A stretch of 64,000 nt of DNA, taken from assembly GCF_002091635.1 (NCBI RefSeq), contig NZ_BDAC01000003.1, positions 62,001 through 126,000 on the forward strand, read 5' to 3'. Both the position numbers and the translations under genes were made by a program. This DNA is from Pseudomonas indica NBRC 103045 (GTDB lineage: Bacteria; Pseudomonadota; Gammaproteobacteria; Pseudomonadales; Pseudomonadaceae). The notes beneath the pieces were generated by a model that made no database searches, was not told the origin of the DNA, and worked only from the letters and a program-made list of their open reading frames with translations. Each line of letters begins with the position of its first letter. Positions within the stretch are counted from its first letter, which is position 1. Of the stretch, positions 1 through 12,108 are shown piece after piece.

Positions 1-277
1 CCGGCAGAATTTCGTATTTGGCTTTCCAGCCGTGCTCGGGATCGACACCCATGCGCGAGAACAGCTGGCGCTTGGCCTTTTCTTTCGCCGACAACGCCGG
101 AGCCTCGGCCGCAGTCTTGCCGCGCTTCGCCGGCTCCTTGCCATTGCTGGACGAACCGCTGGTGGGCAGGTCACGGATATGGCCGATGCTCGACTTCACC
201 ACGTACTGGCTGCCCAGGTACTTGTTGATGGTCTTGGCCTTGGCCGGGGATTCCACGATGACCAGCGATTTGCCCAT
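1..277 (-). CDS. topA: DNA topoisomerase I, N-terminal part (runs off the left edge)
   Basis: The protein begins [20 protein letters not shown], the start of the Toprim domain of type IA topoisomerases, whose acidic residue in the VIVES segment helps coordinate metal. The enzyme relaxes negatively supercoiled DNA through a 5'-phosphotyrosine intermediate. Only about the first 92 residues are inside the window, so the catalytic tyrosine and the C-terminal zinc ribbons cannot be checked. The ATG at 277-275 is preceded by AGGAA, and a good sigma-70 promoter lies about 60 bases upstream. In P. aeruginosa topA is also next to a DUF1653 gene and fadA (from memory). Confidence 0.95.
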   Translation of the reverse strand, partial: MGKSLVIVESPAKAKTINKYLGSQYVVKSSIGHIRDLPTSGSSSNGKEPAKRGKTAAEAPALSAKEKAKRQLFSRMGVDPEHGWKAKYEILP

Positions 278-339
278 GGATCGGAAAATTCCTGAATTCG
301 GTAAATGAAAGGCGGGAGCCGCCTGGCGCGGCACCGCTA

Positions 340-367
340 TATATAGTGGTGGCCGAGGCAAGGTCAA
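340..367 (-). promoter_or_regulatory. topA promoter (sigma-70 type)
   Basis: Reading leftward, a -35 TTGACC (367-362) and a -10 TATATA (345-340) are separated by 16 bases. Transcription would start near 333, giving a leader of about 55 bases. The -10 lies in a near-perfect dyad, CACCGCTATATATAGTGGTG on the + strand (332-351). Melting of such an AT block should depend on supercoiling, which would suit topA, but that is inference. Confidence 0.65.
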
Positions 368-391
368 GCGCCCCGGCTCGGCGATGGGAGG

Positions 392-628
392 TCAAGGCTG
401 CTCGAACAGCGCCTTTTCCGCCTTGATCAATGCAAAACGCGGAACGCTTTCACCATCCACCTCGACGGTCTCGGTGAACATGCGCAGCGGGCGCACCCAG
501 AGCCCGTACTCGCCGTACAGCGCCTGGTATACCACCAGCTCTTCTTCCGTCTCGGAATGCCGGGCCACACCGAATACCCGATACTCGGGCCCTTTGTAAT
601 GGCGATAGAGGCCGGGTTGAACTCGCAT
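392..628 (-). CDS. DUF1653 family protein
   Basis: This encodes a 78-residue soluble protein beginning MRVQPGLYRHYKGPEYRVFG and containing the Y-x-x-L-Y-G-x-Y/F-x-x-W-V-R-P pattern (YQALYGEYGLWVRPLRMF) typical of DUF1653. The length is normal for the family. No biochemical function is known to me. The internal ATG at 628 is preferred over the longer frame (to 742) because the extra residues overlap the fadA terminator and look like non-coding translation. It lies between fadA and topA, all leftward, but the strong terminator behind fadA separates it from the fad operon. Confidence 0.85.
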   Translation of the reverse strand: MRVQPGLYRHYKGPEYRVFGVARHSETEEELVVYQALYGEYGLWVRPLRMFTETVEVDGESVPRFALIKAEKALFEQP

Positions 629-648
629 CACGGATTCCCTCTTTGCAC

Positions 649-680
649 AAAAACAAAAGCCGGGGCACCAGGCCCCGGCT
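649..680 (-). terminator. Rho-independent terminator of fadBA
   Basis: On the minus strand a 9-bp perfect stem (AGCCGGGGC / GCCCCGGCT, + strand 658-666 and 72-80 of the same hundred) with a 5-base loop is followed by TTTGTTTTT. It lies 25 bases beyond the fadA stop codon. Confidence 0.85.
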
Positions 681-704
681 CTTACCACCGATTGCTTAGG
701 ACGC

Positions 705-4058
<3,354 letters not shown>

Positions 4059-4516
4059 CAACTGATCTCCACGGTATGGAAGCTGAACAGTGCACATCGG
4101 ACACCAGCCGCGGACTTACCTGCGGTGCAGCCGGAGCATAGCCCCGAACTGTCTGGTACACCCGCCGACGTGATAATCGGGTTTTGTTTTAGAGCCGCCG
4201 CCTGGGGCAAACGCTCAATTCATACGCCCGTTTGATTTGGGTGTGCACACCATCGGGTAAAAACCGACCGTTGTCAATCGGAGGGCGCCACCGCTGTGCG
4301 CCCGCTTGTGACCGACAACAGAGTCGCTAGGGCTCTGGATAGCGGCATTCACGAGACCTATGGGCATACATTCGCCAGCCCCACCGATACTGGCACCCTG
4401 CCCGCCCGCTAGCTGGTCAAACCTGCCGGCTACGGGTAGAGTCGCCCCGCACGGCCCGCCCAGGCCCGCGAACAGAAGAACAACAAACGAGAATCAACGG
4501 GCCAACGGAGTCGTCC
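4059..4516. other. Divergent intergenic region between fadB and the periplasmic protein gene
   Basis: This 458-base gap must hold the promoters for fadB (leftward) and the next gene (rightward). I found no convincing -35/-10 pair for either. The one symmetric element is CAAACG (4208-4213) and CGTTTG (4229-4234), 15 bases apart, so that the arm centres are 21 bases (two helical turns) apart. No open reading frame here looks coding. Confidence 0.5.
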
Positions 4517-5326
4517 ATGCCGAACCGTCTGCGCACTTTTTCATTGAGCGCCCTCCTTGCCCTCTGTCTGGCTCTGCCCGCCTGGGCGGCCGACCCGAGC
4601 GCCACGTTGCTCGACCTGCATCAGCAACGCCTCGCCACCCAACGAAGCCTGGCGGCGTTCTTCATGTTCAATGGCATGGAAGGCGACCAGCGCTACGCGC
4701 GCATGATCGATGAATCGCTGCAACTGGCCCGCAGCCGCCTCGACAAGCTGGGCGAACTGCCCGGCGAAAGCTCGAAAGCGCTCGCCACCCGCCTCGCCCA
4801 GGAATGGCAAGGCTATGAGAACGACCTCAAGACGCTGGTCAGTACGCTGAAAACCCAGGGGTTCACCGACCTCCAGCCGGTCGCCGACCTGGCCGAACGC
4901 AATCGGCAACTGATGGAACTGAGCGGGGAGCTGCATGCCAGAATCCAGCGGGAGAGCGCCTTCAGCGTTCCGCCATTGACCCAGCAAAGCCGCGAGCAGA
5001 GCCTGCTGATGCAGGACATCGCCCTGGACTACGCGTCACGCAGCGCGTCAGTCGGGGCAACATTCTTCGGCGGCAACGAGGGCAAGGCGATCGATGAACT
5101 GGCCGAACAGTTCTCGGCCGGGCTCGCGCGCCTGGAGGAGGCGCCGGCTAACACCGCGGAAACCCGACAGGGCTTGCAGGCCGTCGGCACGAAATGGCGT
5201 TACATCGAGAAGTCGCTGAAAAACTACAATGAAAACAGCGTTCCTTTCGTCATCAGCAAATATTCGGATCGAATTATCGAAGCGCTTGAAGTACTCTCTG
5301 CCCAATATGCCGCGCAAAGCCTGTGA
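4517..5326 (+). CDS. Exported helical protein of unknown function
   Basis: The 269-residue product starts with a classical Sec signal peptide (MPNRLRTFSLSALLALCLAL, cleavage likely after AWA at about residue 24), so it should be periplasmic. The mature part is rich in Leu, Gln, Glu and Arg with heptad-like spacing, suggesting long helices, loosely like the sensory helical bundle of PilJ- or NarX-type receptors, but without membrane anchor or output domain. The ATG is preceded by CGGAG at six bases. It matches the position of P. aeruginosa PA3015 (from memory). Function is not recognised. Confidence 0.75.
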   Translation: MPNRLRTFSLSALLALCLALPAWAADPSATLLDLHQQRLATQRSLAAFFMFNGMEGDQRYARMIDESLQLARSRLDKLGELPGESSKALATRLAQEWQGYENDLKTLVSTLKTQGFTDLQPVADLAERNRQLMELSGELHARIQRESAFSVPPLTQQSREQSLLMQDIALDYASRSASVGATFFGGNEGKAIDELAEQFSAGLARLEEAPANTAETRQGLQAVGTKWRYIEKSLKNYNENSVPFVISKYSDRIIEALEVLSAQYAAQSL

Positions 5327-5375
5327 ACCCGGCCCGGCGCAACACGATTTCCGGCCTGTCTGGCCATACGCTACG

Positions 5376-5402
5376 GCCCGGTGCAACCCACCGGGCTTTT
5401 TT
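5376..5402 (+). terminator. Rho-independent terminator after the periplasmic protein gene
   Basis: A GCCCGG / CCGGGC stem (5376-5381 and 5391-5396) with a 9-base loop is followed directly by six T residues. It lies 50 bases after the stop codon and just before the end of the convergent gene at 5410. Confidence 0.8.
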
Positions 5403-5409
5403 CTGCGCC

Positions 5410-5847
5410 TCAGGCGAGCGCAGCCAGCACATCCGCAACCCGTTGCAACGCCTCCGCATCGCCCCGCTCGCCCCAACAGAGGGCTATCATCTGCGAATTC
5501 GCTTCGATCTTGTAAACATCCATCGGAAGCTCAGCCAGCCGCCCCGCCAACGCCTCGTCCGCGCAAGGTTCGCGCCACTGATTCAGCCATTCGCCGGATT
5601 CGGATCGCCAGAAACACCAACTGTCCCCACGACCGGCGCGGCGCGGACGGTGATACTGCGGGCACGGGTTCGGCGGCTGCCGGCCCAGCCAGTGCGGCCA
5701 TTCCTGGCGCGACAACTGCATCGCCAGGCCCATCCGGCGCGCAGCCAGGCGCATTTCCATCTGCCCCCGCTGGCGGTGCGAAGGCAGCAGCCAGGCAAGC
5801 GGACTGAGCAGGAGAGCCAGGAGTACGAGAGTCAACCAGAGCGTCAC
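5410..5847 (-). CDS. Small inner-membrane protein of unknown function
   Basis: This encodes 145 residues. A GTG at 5847 is taken as the start because AAGGA stands eight bases upstream and it places one strongly hydrophobic segment (TLWLTLVLLALLLSPLAWLL) right at the N terminus; the longer frame to 5940 would overlap the start of the divergent universal stress gene. After the membrane anchor come basic and tryptophan-rich segments and a cytoplasmic or periplasmic globular tail. It corresponds in position to P. aeruginosa PA3016. I recognise no domain. Confidence 0.65.
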   Translation of the reverse strand: MTLWLTLVLLALLLSPLAWLLPSHRQRGQMEMRLAARRMGLAMQLSRQEWPHWLGRQPPNPCPQYHRPRRAGRGDSWCFWRSESGEWLNQWREPCADEALAGRLAELPMDVYKIEANSQMIALCWGERGDAEALQRVADVLAALA

Positions 5848-5938
5848 GACGGAAATCCTTGTTACCCGAAAGCTGTTACAAGCAGCCAATACAGCCATAC
5901 TTGTGATTAATCCCCACACTTTGGAGGAGAACTTCGCC

Positions 5939-6379
5939 ATGACCTACCAGCACATTCTGGTCGCCGTCGACCTGACCGAGGAATGCCACCCGGTGGTGAT
6001 ACGCGCCCAGGCCCTGGCCAACAGTTGCCAGGCCCGTCTGTCCCTGGTGCACATCGTGGAGCCCATGGCCATGGCGTTCGGCGGCGATGTCCCCATGGAC
6101 CTGTCGATGTTGCAGCAGCAGCAGTTCGAACAGGCCCGCGAACGCCTCAATACCTTTGCCGGTCGCTATCCCGAGCTGACCGCCGACCAGCGCCATCTCG
6201 CCTATGGCCAACCGCGCCAGGAAATCCATCGCCTGGCCACCGAACAGGGCTGCGACCTGATCGTGGTAGGCAGCCACGGCCGGCACGGCCTCGCCCTGCT
6301 GCTGGGCTCCACCGCCAATGACGTCCTGCATGGCGCACCCTGCGACGTGCTTGCCGTGCGTCTGAAGAAACCCGAGTGA
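5939..6379 (+). CDS. Universal stress protein, UspA family
   Basis: The 146-residue protein has the Usp fold signature: HILVAVDLTEE at the N terminus and the glycine-rich nucleotide-binding motif VVGSHGRHGLALLLGST near residue 110-125, followed by APCDVLAVR. Such single-domain proteins bind ATP and are made under growth arrest or anaerobic stress in Pseudomonas. The ATG at 5939 has GGAGGAG-like sequence upstream (TTTGGAGGAGAACTTCGCC), which decides it over an in-frame start at 5903. It is divergent from the small membrane protein gene. Confidence 0.92.
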   Translation: MTYQHILVAVDLTEECHPVVIRAQALANSCQARLSLVHIVEPMAMAFGGDVPMDLSMLQQQQFEQARERLNTFAGRYPELTADQRHLAYGQPRQEIHRLATEQGCDLIVVGSHGRHGLALLLGSTANDVLHGAPCDVLAVRLKKPE

Positions 6380-6419
6380 GGTTCCGGCGGGCAGGCTCGC
6401 CCTGCCCGCACGGCCGAGA

Positions 6420-7106
6420 TTATTCGAGAAGGTCCCCCGGGCTCATCAGCAACGGCCGGATCTTCTGCAGCTGGGTTTCCAGCGAATAGGTCATGCTCGA
6501 CGACATCGAGAAGAAGGTCAGGAACGCCTTGAGGTTCGAGTCGCCTTCGCAGGTGTCGTGGATGCGCTGCCAGAACGCCTGGTTGACCAGTTGCAACTGC
6601 TGGAACAGGCGTACGAGGCCTTTCAGTTCCCAGTCCGCATGGCGGCCTTCGCGGTAGTTGAAGTACTGCCGCGCCAGGTACAGGGAAACCGTGCGCAGGA
6701 TGAATTCCTGGTTGCTGGCGAATGGCAGGTGATGCTGCGCCATCGGCTTCAACCGGCCGAGCACCGGGCAGGAGCTGGTGGCCATGATCACCCCGAGCAG
6801 TGCCCGCAACCCCTCTTCCAAGCCGACCAGCTTGCTGTACTCGCGCTCCGGCGTGCGCACCCAGACCTGCGCCTTGGTAATGGCCGGCAGGCCGTGGAAG
6901 TCCTCGATGACCCGGTACAGGTCCACCGCCGCGGGGCAATGGCTGAACTGCTCCTTATTCAGCGGGCAGTTGCTGCACTGCTGGTAATCCAGGCGCGTCC
7001 ACTTCGGCGCGATGGCGGCACGCTCCTGGTCGTACTGGCGATCCAACTCGATCCGATAGCTGAACTCATGTTCGTCATCGAGCGTGATGCGATATTCGAT
7101 GGCCAT
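6420..7106 (-). CDS. Conserved protein of unknown function with a three-cysteine cluster
   Basis: The 228-residue soluble protein starts MAIEYRITLDDEHEFSYRIE, a beta-rich segment, followed by a cysteine cluster C44-x2-C47-x9-C57 within QCSNCPLNKEQFSHC. The remaining 160 residues look helical and have no motif I recognise. Start chosen at 7106, 13 bases beyond the uup stop codon, with AGGGAA upstream; translation upstream of it would overlap uup. It is probably co-transcribed with uup. It matches the position of P. aeruginosa PA3018. The cysteine spacing suggests metal binding, which is inference. Confidence 0.75.
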   Translation of the reverse strand: MAIEYRITLDDEHEFSYRIELDRQYDQERAAIAPKWTRLDYQQCSNCPLNKEQFSHCPAAVDLYRVIEDFHGLPAITKAQVWVRTPEREYSKLVGLEEGLRALLGVIMATSSCPVLGRLKPMAQHHLPFASNQEFILRTVSLYLARQYFNYREGRHADWELKGLVRLFQQLQLVNQAFWQRIHDTCEGDSNLKAFLTFFSMSSSMTYSLETQLQKIRPLLMSPGDLLE

Positions 7107-7119
7107 AACCGTTCCCTGA

Positions 7120-9030
7120 TCACTCCTCCAGTTCAGCCCAGCGTTCCAGCAGGGCATCCAAATCGCGCTGCAGGCTCTCCATCCGACCCAGGACCGCCCC
7201 GGTTTCCGCCGACGGCTTCTGGTAGAACGCCGGGTCGGCGATCTGGCCCTGCAACACGGCAAGCTCGGCCTCCAGGGCATCGATCTGTCCGGGAATCGCT
7301 TCCAGCTCGCGCTGCAACTTATAACTCAGCTTCTTCCGGGCCGGCGCCGCCGTCTCGCTCGACGCGGCGGCCGGTGCCTCTGTCTTCGCCGGCGCAGCGG
7401 CTTTCTCCGGCTTGGCTTCGCCCACACCCAGCAGACGCGGCGAACCGCCCTGGCGCAGCCAGTCCTGGTAACCGCCGACATACTCGCGGACACGCCCCTC
7501 GCCTTCGAACACCAGGGTGCTGGTCACGACGTTATCGAGGAACGCCCGGTCGTGGCTGACCATCAGCACAGTGCCCTGGAAACCGAGCAGCACTTCTTCG
7601 AGCAACTCCAGGGTTTCCACGTCGAGATCGTTGGTCGGTTCGTCCAGCACCAGCAGGTTGGCCGGCTTGCTGAACAGCTTGGCCAGCAACAGGCGTGCCC
7701 GCTCGCCACCGGACAGTGCCTTCACTGGTGTGCGGGCGCGCTGCGGGCTGAACAGGAAATCGCCGAGATAGCTGAGTACATGGCGGTTCTGGCCGTCGAT
7801 GGTGATGAACTCGCGCCCTTCGGCGAGGTTATCGATGACCGTCTTCTCCGGCTCCAACTGGTGACGCAACTGGTCGAAATAAGCCACTTCCAGGCGGGTA
7901 CCGGCCTGGATGGTGCCACTGGTCGGTTGCAACTCGCCGAGCAGCAACTTGAGCAGCGTGGTCTTGCCGGTACCGTTGGCGCCCAGCAGGCCGATCCGGT
8001 CGCCACGCTGGATGACGATGGAGAAATCACGGACCAGCGGCTCGCCGCCCGGATGGGCGAAGCTCACATGTTCGGCGACGATCACCTGCTTGCCGGACTT
8101 GTCCGCCGCTTCCAGCTGGATGTTGGCCTTGCCCTGGCGCTCGCGCCGCTCGCTGCGCTCGGCGCGCATCGCCTTCAACGCGCGAACACGGCCTTCGTTA
8201 CGGGTCCGGCGGGCCTTGATGCCCTGGCGTATCCACACTTCCTCCTGGGCCAGACGCTTGTCGAACAGCGCATTGGCGGTTTCTTCCGCCGCCAGTTGCT
8301 GTTCCTTGTGCACCAGGAAGCTGGCGTAGTCGCCGTTCCAGTCGATCAGATGGCCGCGATCCAGTTCGAGGATGCGGGTAGCCAGGTTCTGCAGGAAAGC
8401 GCGGTCGTGGGTGATGAACAGCACGGCTCCCTGGAAACCGAGCAGCGCCTCTTCCAGCCAGGCGATGGCGCCGATGTCGAGGTGGTTGGTCGGTTCGTCG
8501 AGCAGCAGCAGATCCGGTTCGGCGACCAGCGCCTGGGCCAGCAGGACACGCCGGCGCCAGCCGCCGGACAGCTCCGCCAGGGTCTTGTCCGCCGGCAGTT
8601 GCAGGCGGCTCAGGGTACTGTCCACCAGTTGCTGAAGACGCCAGCCATCCTTCGCCTCCAGTTCGTGCTGGACCTGGGTGAGCTTCTGCAGATCGGCGTC
8701 GTCGCGGATGTTCTGGCTGAGGTGGTGATATTGCGCGAGCAACTCGCCGACGCCCGCAAGCCCCTCGGCCACCACGTCGAACACAGTACGCTCGTCGGCC
8801 CGCGGCAGTTCCTGCGGCAGCTCGCCGATCTTCAGCCCCGGCGCCCGCCAGATTTCGCCATCGTCGGCGGCCTGGTCACCCTTGACCAAGCGCAGCAAGC
8901 TCGACTTGCCGGTACCGTTGCGCCCAATGATGCAGACCCGCTCGCCCCGGGCGATCTGCCAGGACACATGGTCCAGCAGGGGCATGGCACCATAGGCGAG
9001 GGATACATCGGCGAACTTGAGCAGAGTCAT
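7120..9030 (-). CDS. uup: ABC-F family ATPase, Uup type
   Basis: This 636-residue protein has two fused ATPase domains and no membrane segment. The first has Walker A GRNGTGKSS, signature LSGGW and Walker B LLLDEPTNHLD; the second has GANGTGKTT, LSGGERARLLLAK and LVLDEPTNDLD. An alanine- and glutamate-rich linker (about residues 530-565) leads to a C-terminal coiled coil, the hallmark of Uup, which in E. coli binds branched DNA and ribosomes and affects transposon excision. The ATG at 9030 is chosen because AGGAG lies six bases before it; the ATG two codons earlier abuts the Shine-Dalgarno sequence. It is divergent from slt. Confidence 0.92.
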   Translation of the reverse strand: MTLLKFADVSLAYGAMPLLDHVSWQIARGERVCIIGRNGTGKSSLLRLVKGDQAADDGEIWRAPGLKIGELPQELPRADERTVFDVVAEGLAGVGELLAQYHHLSQNIRDDADLQKLTQVQHELEAKDGWRLQQLVDSTLSRLQLPADKTLAELSGGWRRRVLLAQALVAEPDLLLLDEPTNHLDIGAIAWLEEALLGFQGAVLFITHDRAFLQNLATRILELDRGHLIDWNGDYASFLVHKEQQLAAEETANALFDKRLAQEEVWIRQGIKARRTRNEGRVRALKAMRAERSERRERQGKANIQLEAADKSGKQVIVAEHVSFAHPGGEPLVRDFSIVIQRGDRIGLLGANGTGKTTLLKLLLGELQPTSGTIQAGTRLEVAYFDQLRHQLEPEKTVIDNLAEGREFITIDGQNRHVLSYLGDFLFSPQRARTPVKALSGGERARLLLAKLFSKPANLLVLDEPTNDLDVETLELLEEVLLGFQGTVLMVSHDRAFLDNVVTSTLVFEGEGRVREYVGGYQDWLRQGGSPRLLGVGEAKPEKAAAPAKTEAPAAASSETAAPARKKLSYKLQRELEAIPGQIDALEAELAVLQGQIADPAFYQKPSAETGAVLGRMESLQRDLDALLERWAELEE

Positions 9031-9190
9031 GGGCATCTCCTGAAACAGGGCGCGCATTCTACCCGAGTTGAAGGGTCGACAGACCGGCTTTTCTCCGCCG
9101 AGGAACGCTTTCACCTCCCCCTGGCAACGGCTAAGCTAGGGCTGTCTGCGCCCTCGGTGGCGCTCCTTTGGTTATCCGTTCGGAAGTGTC

Positions 9191-11119
9191 ATGCGCGGTC
9201 GTCTGTTTTGCCTGTTTTCCTGTTTCCTGCTCTCCGCTGCAACCCTCGACACCGCGCAAGCCGTCAGTCTTGCCCAGCAACGCCAGTACTACGACGAAGC
9301 CAAGCGCGCCCTGGCCAAGGGCGATAGCGGCCCGTACAAGCGCTACGCCAGCGCCCTGCGCGACTATCCCCTTGAGCCGTACCTCGCGTACGACGAGCTG
9401 ACCGCCCGTCTGAAATGGGCCAGCAACGACGAAATCGAGAAGTTCCTCGCCGAGCACGGCGACCTGCCCCAGGCCAACTGGATGAAATTGCGCTGGCTAC
9501 GCTGGCTGGCCGAACGAGGCGAGTGGCAGACCTTCATCAAGTACTACGATCCCTCGATGAATTTCACCGAACTGGACTGTCTCTACGGCCAGTACCAGCT
9601 GGGCCATGGCATGCGTGCCGAAGGCTTCGCCACCGCCGAGAAGCTCTGGCTGGTCGGCAAGTCGCAACCGGAAGCCTGCGACCGCCTGTTCGACCGCTGG
9701 GCCGCCGAAGGCCAGTTGACCGAGGAAAAGCGCTGGAAACGCGCCAAGCTGGCGGCCGAAGCCCGTAACTATGGGCTGGCCAGCTTCCTGGTGAAGAAGC
9801 TGCCGACCCTCTCCAAACAGGGACAGCTACTGGTGGATGTGGCGCAGAAGCCCGAGCTGCTCGGCCAGACCGCCCGCTTCGCACCCGCTGATCGCGCCAT
9901 GGCCGATGTGGTCGGCCTCGGCCTGCGCCGGCTGGCCCGCCAGGACCCGGAGAAGGCCCTGCCCCTGCTGGATGTCTATGCCAAGCGACTGCCCTTCTCC
10001 GCCGAAGAGAAAGTGGCGATCGCCCGCGAGATCGGCCTGACCCTGGCCAAGCGCTTCGACGGCCGGGCATTGCAGGTAATGGCCGAGTACGACCCGGAAC
10101 TGCGCGACAACACCGTCTCCGAATGGCGTGCCCGCCTGCTGTTGCGCCTCGGCCGCTGGGACGAGGCCCATCAGTTGACCCGGCAGTTGCCCCAGGAGCT
10201 TGCGACCAGCAACCGCTGGCGCTACTGGCAGGCGCGCAGTCTGCAATTGGCCCAGCCGCAGAACCAGCAGGCGGTCACGCTTTACCAGCCAGTGGCTGCC
10301 GAGCGCGACTTCTACGGTTTCCTCGCCGCCGATCGCATCCAGGTGCCCTACCAGTTGAACAACCGGCCGCTGCCGCTCGACCCGAAAGTCGTGCAGAAGG
10401 TGCGCAACACCGCCGGCATCCGCCGCGCCCTGGAATTCCATGCCCGGGGTCAGATCGTCGACGGGCGCCGCGAGTGGTATCACGTCAGTCGCCTGTTCAG
10501 CCGCGAAGAACTGGTGGCCCAGGCCCGCCTGGCCTACGACCTCGAATGGTATTTCCCGGCCATCCGCACCATCAGCCAGGCGCAGTATTGGGATGACTTG
10601 GAGGTACGCTTCCCAATGGCCTACCAGAGCAGCCTGGTGCGCGAAGCCAGGGCGCGCGGACTGCATTCGAGCTGGGTCTTCGCCATCACCCGCCAGGAAA
10701 GCGCCTTCATGGCCGACGCCCGCTCGCCGGTGGGCGCCATGGGGCTGATGCAACTGATGCCGGCTACCGCCAAGCAGACCGCACGCAAGTTCGGCATCCC
10801 CCTGGGTTCGCCGCAGCAGGCGCTCAATCCCAACGTCAACATCCAGCTCGGCGCGGCCTACCTTAGCCAGGTGCATGCGCAGTTCGGTGGCAACCGCATC
10901 CTCGCCTCCGCCGCCTACAACGCCGGCCCCGGCCGGGTCCGCCAGTGGCTGCGTGGGGCCAACCACCTGGCCTTCGACGTCTGGGTGGAAACCATTCCGT
11001 TCGATGAAACCCGCCAGTACGTGCAGAACGTGCTGTCCTATTCGGTGATCTACGGGCAGAAGCTCAACGCACCGCAGCCGCTGGTCGATTGGCACGAGCG
11101 GTTCTTCGACGACCAGTGA
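9191..11119 (+). CDS. slt: Soluble lytic murein transglycosylase
   Basis: The 642-residue protein has a signal peptide (MRGRLFCLFSCFLLSAATLD, cleavage near TAQA) and then about 430 residues of helical superhelical U/L-domain. The C-terminal SLT catalytic domain contains FAITRQESAFMADARSPVGAMGLMQLMPATA, in which the glutamate of the E-S pair (about residue 503) is the catalytic acid, and the later AAYNAGPGRV motif. Slt cleaves the MurNAc-GlcNAc bond of peptidoglycan with formation of 1,6-anhydroMurNAc. Length agrees with Slt70-type enzymes. In P. aeruginosa it is also beside the ABC-F gene (PA3019/PA3020). Confidence 0.95.
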   Translation: MRGRLFCLFSCFLLSAATLDTAQAVSLAQQRQYYDEAKRALAKGDSGPYKRYASALRDYPLEPYLAYDELTARLKWASNDEIEKFLAEHGDLPQANWMKLRWLRWLAERGEWQTFIKYYDPSMNFTELDCLYGQYQLGHGMRAEGFATAEKLWLVGKSQPEACDRLFDRWAAEGQLTEEKRWKRAKLAAEARNYGLASFLVKKLPTLSKQGQLLVDVAQKPELLGQTARFAPADRAMADVVGLGLRRLARQDPEKALPLLDVYAKRLPFSAEEKVAIAREIGLTLAKRFDGRALQVMAEYDPELRDNTVSEWRARLLLRLGRWDEAHQLTRQLPQELATSNRWRYWQARSLQLAQPQNQQAVTLYQPVAAERDFYGFLAADRIQVPYQLNNRPLPLDPKVVQKVRNTAGIRRALEFHARGQIVDGRREWYHVSRLFSREELVAQARLAYDLEWYFPAIRTISQAQYWDDLEVRFPMAYQSSLVREARARGLHSSWVFAITRQESAFMADARSPVGAMGLMQLMPATAKQTARKFGIPLGSPQQALNPNVNIQLGAAYLSQVHAQFGGNRILASAAYNAGPGRVRQWLRGANHLAFDVWVETIPFDETRQYVQNVLSYSVIYGQKLNAPQPLVDWHERFFDDQ

Positions 11120-11154
11120 TGCGGGCAGGCGGTTTCTGACGATCCAAGCCACGG

Positions 11155-11177
11155 CGGGCGAATGAATTCGCCCCTAC
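11155..11177. repeat. REP-like palindrome GGGCGAATNNATTCGCCC, copy 1
   Basis: A near-perfect palindrome GGGCGAATGAATTCGCCC followed by CTAC lies between the slt stop and the convergent MOSC gene. The same core occurs near 25100, 25131, 29603, 42797 (degenerate) and 53534, always intergenic. Confidence 0.8.
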
Positions 11178-11217
11178 AGCGCAATCCGGGACCGCCACGC
11201 CAGAACTTCCCCTCATC

Positions 11218-12021
11218 TCACTCCAACACTTCGACGTCCATGCCAACCTCGAGCACGCCGCTGCCGCCGTGGATCAGGTTCTGGCCGAAGTACACCTCGC
11301 CGTCACGTTCGCGGTAGGTCTTGAGTGTGGTGAGCGGTTCGCGGTCGGCGCTGCGTTCGCCGGTGCGCGGGTCCATGGAGGTGATGATGCAGCGTGAGCA
11401 GCCCTTGGCGACGCGGAAGGTCTGGCCGCCGATGCGAATGCGCTTCCAACTGTCCTCGGCATAAGGCTCGCTGCCCTCCACCACCAGATTCGGCCGGAAG
11501 CGCAGCATTTCCAGCGGACGGCCGACCCGCCGCGACAGGTCGTCGAGGGACGCCTGGCCGATCACCATCAGCGGGTAGCCATCGGGGAACGCCACTTTCT
11601 CGCCCGGTTCGGCATAGTGCGTATTGACCTGCCGGGCGCGAGCCTCCGGCACGTAGACCAAGCGGCACGGCCGCCCCAGCAGATCGCTCAGCCAGGCCGC
11701 CGCGGCATCGCCGGCATCCGGGACCTGCAGCGTATCGCGCCAGATAATCACCCTCCGCAGCGACGCCGTTTCGTCTGGCACGGCGACGCTCAGCGATTCC
11801 AGCCCCGGCGCACTCAACAGCAAGCGTTCACTCCCCTGCCAGCGCGCGCACAATTGCGTCATCTGCGGCAGCAGGCGCTGGGTCAGGAAGCGTCCGCTCT
11901 CCGCGTCGACCGCCATCCAGCGTCGGTCGCCGACCAGCCCCAGGGCATCCAGCTCCGCCCGTTGCAGGGGCTCGCCGAGGGAGGATTTGAGGGGATAACG
12001 ATAGAGCGCGGAGAGACGCAT
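11218..12021 (-). CDS. MOSC domain protein, YcbX-like
   Basis: The 267-residue protein has an N-terminal beta-barrel (MRLSALYRYPLKSSLGEPL...) and a C-terminal MOSC domain with the conserved cysteine motif AKGCSRCIITSMDPRTGER. MOSC proteins of this type carry the molybdenum cofactor on a cysteine and reduce N-hydroxylated substrates such as hydroxylaminopurine (known for E. coli YcbX, which has an additional ferredoxin domain that is absent here). The electron donor is therefore not evident. It converges with slt and reads away from the chemotaxis cluster. Moco synthesis genes are in the same window at 29.6-32 kb. Confidence 0.88.
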   Translation of the reverse strand: MRLSALYRYPLKSSLGEPLQRAELDALGLVGDRRWMAVDAESGRFLTQRLLPQMTQLCARWQGSERLLLSAPGLESLSVAVPDETASLRRVIIWRDTLQVPDAGDAAAAWLSDLLGRPCRLVYVPEARARQVNTHYAEPGEKVAFPDGYPLMVIGQASLDDLSRRVGRPLEMLRFRPNLVVEGSEPYAEDSWKRIRIGGQTFRVAKGCSRCIITSMDPRTGERSADREPLTTLKTYRERDGEVYFGQNLIHGGSGVLEVGMDVEVLE

Positions 12022-12108
12022 GGACCGACTTCCTGTTCAGGCAAAACGCTCTTATACGAGCTGCCCGCCGTCGCCACAAGCCCTTCGCAGAGCCCTCCAA
12101 GCGACCAA

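Noticed and set aside
4059-4516. Classical PsrA operator for fadBA
   Set aside because: No GAAAC-N4-GTTTC-like site was found; only the wide dyad reported as a low-interest finding.
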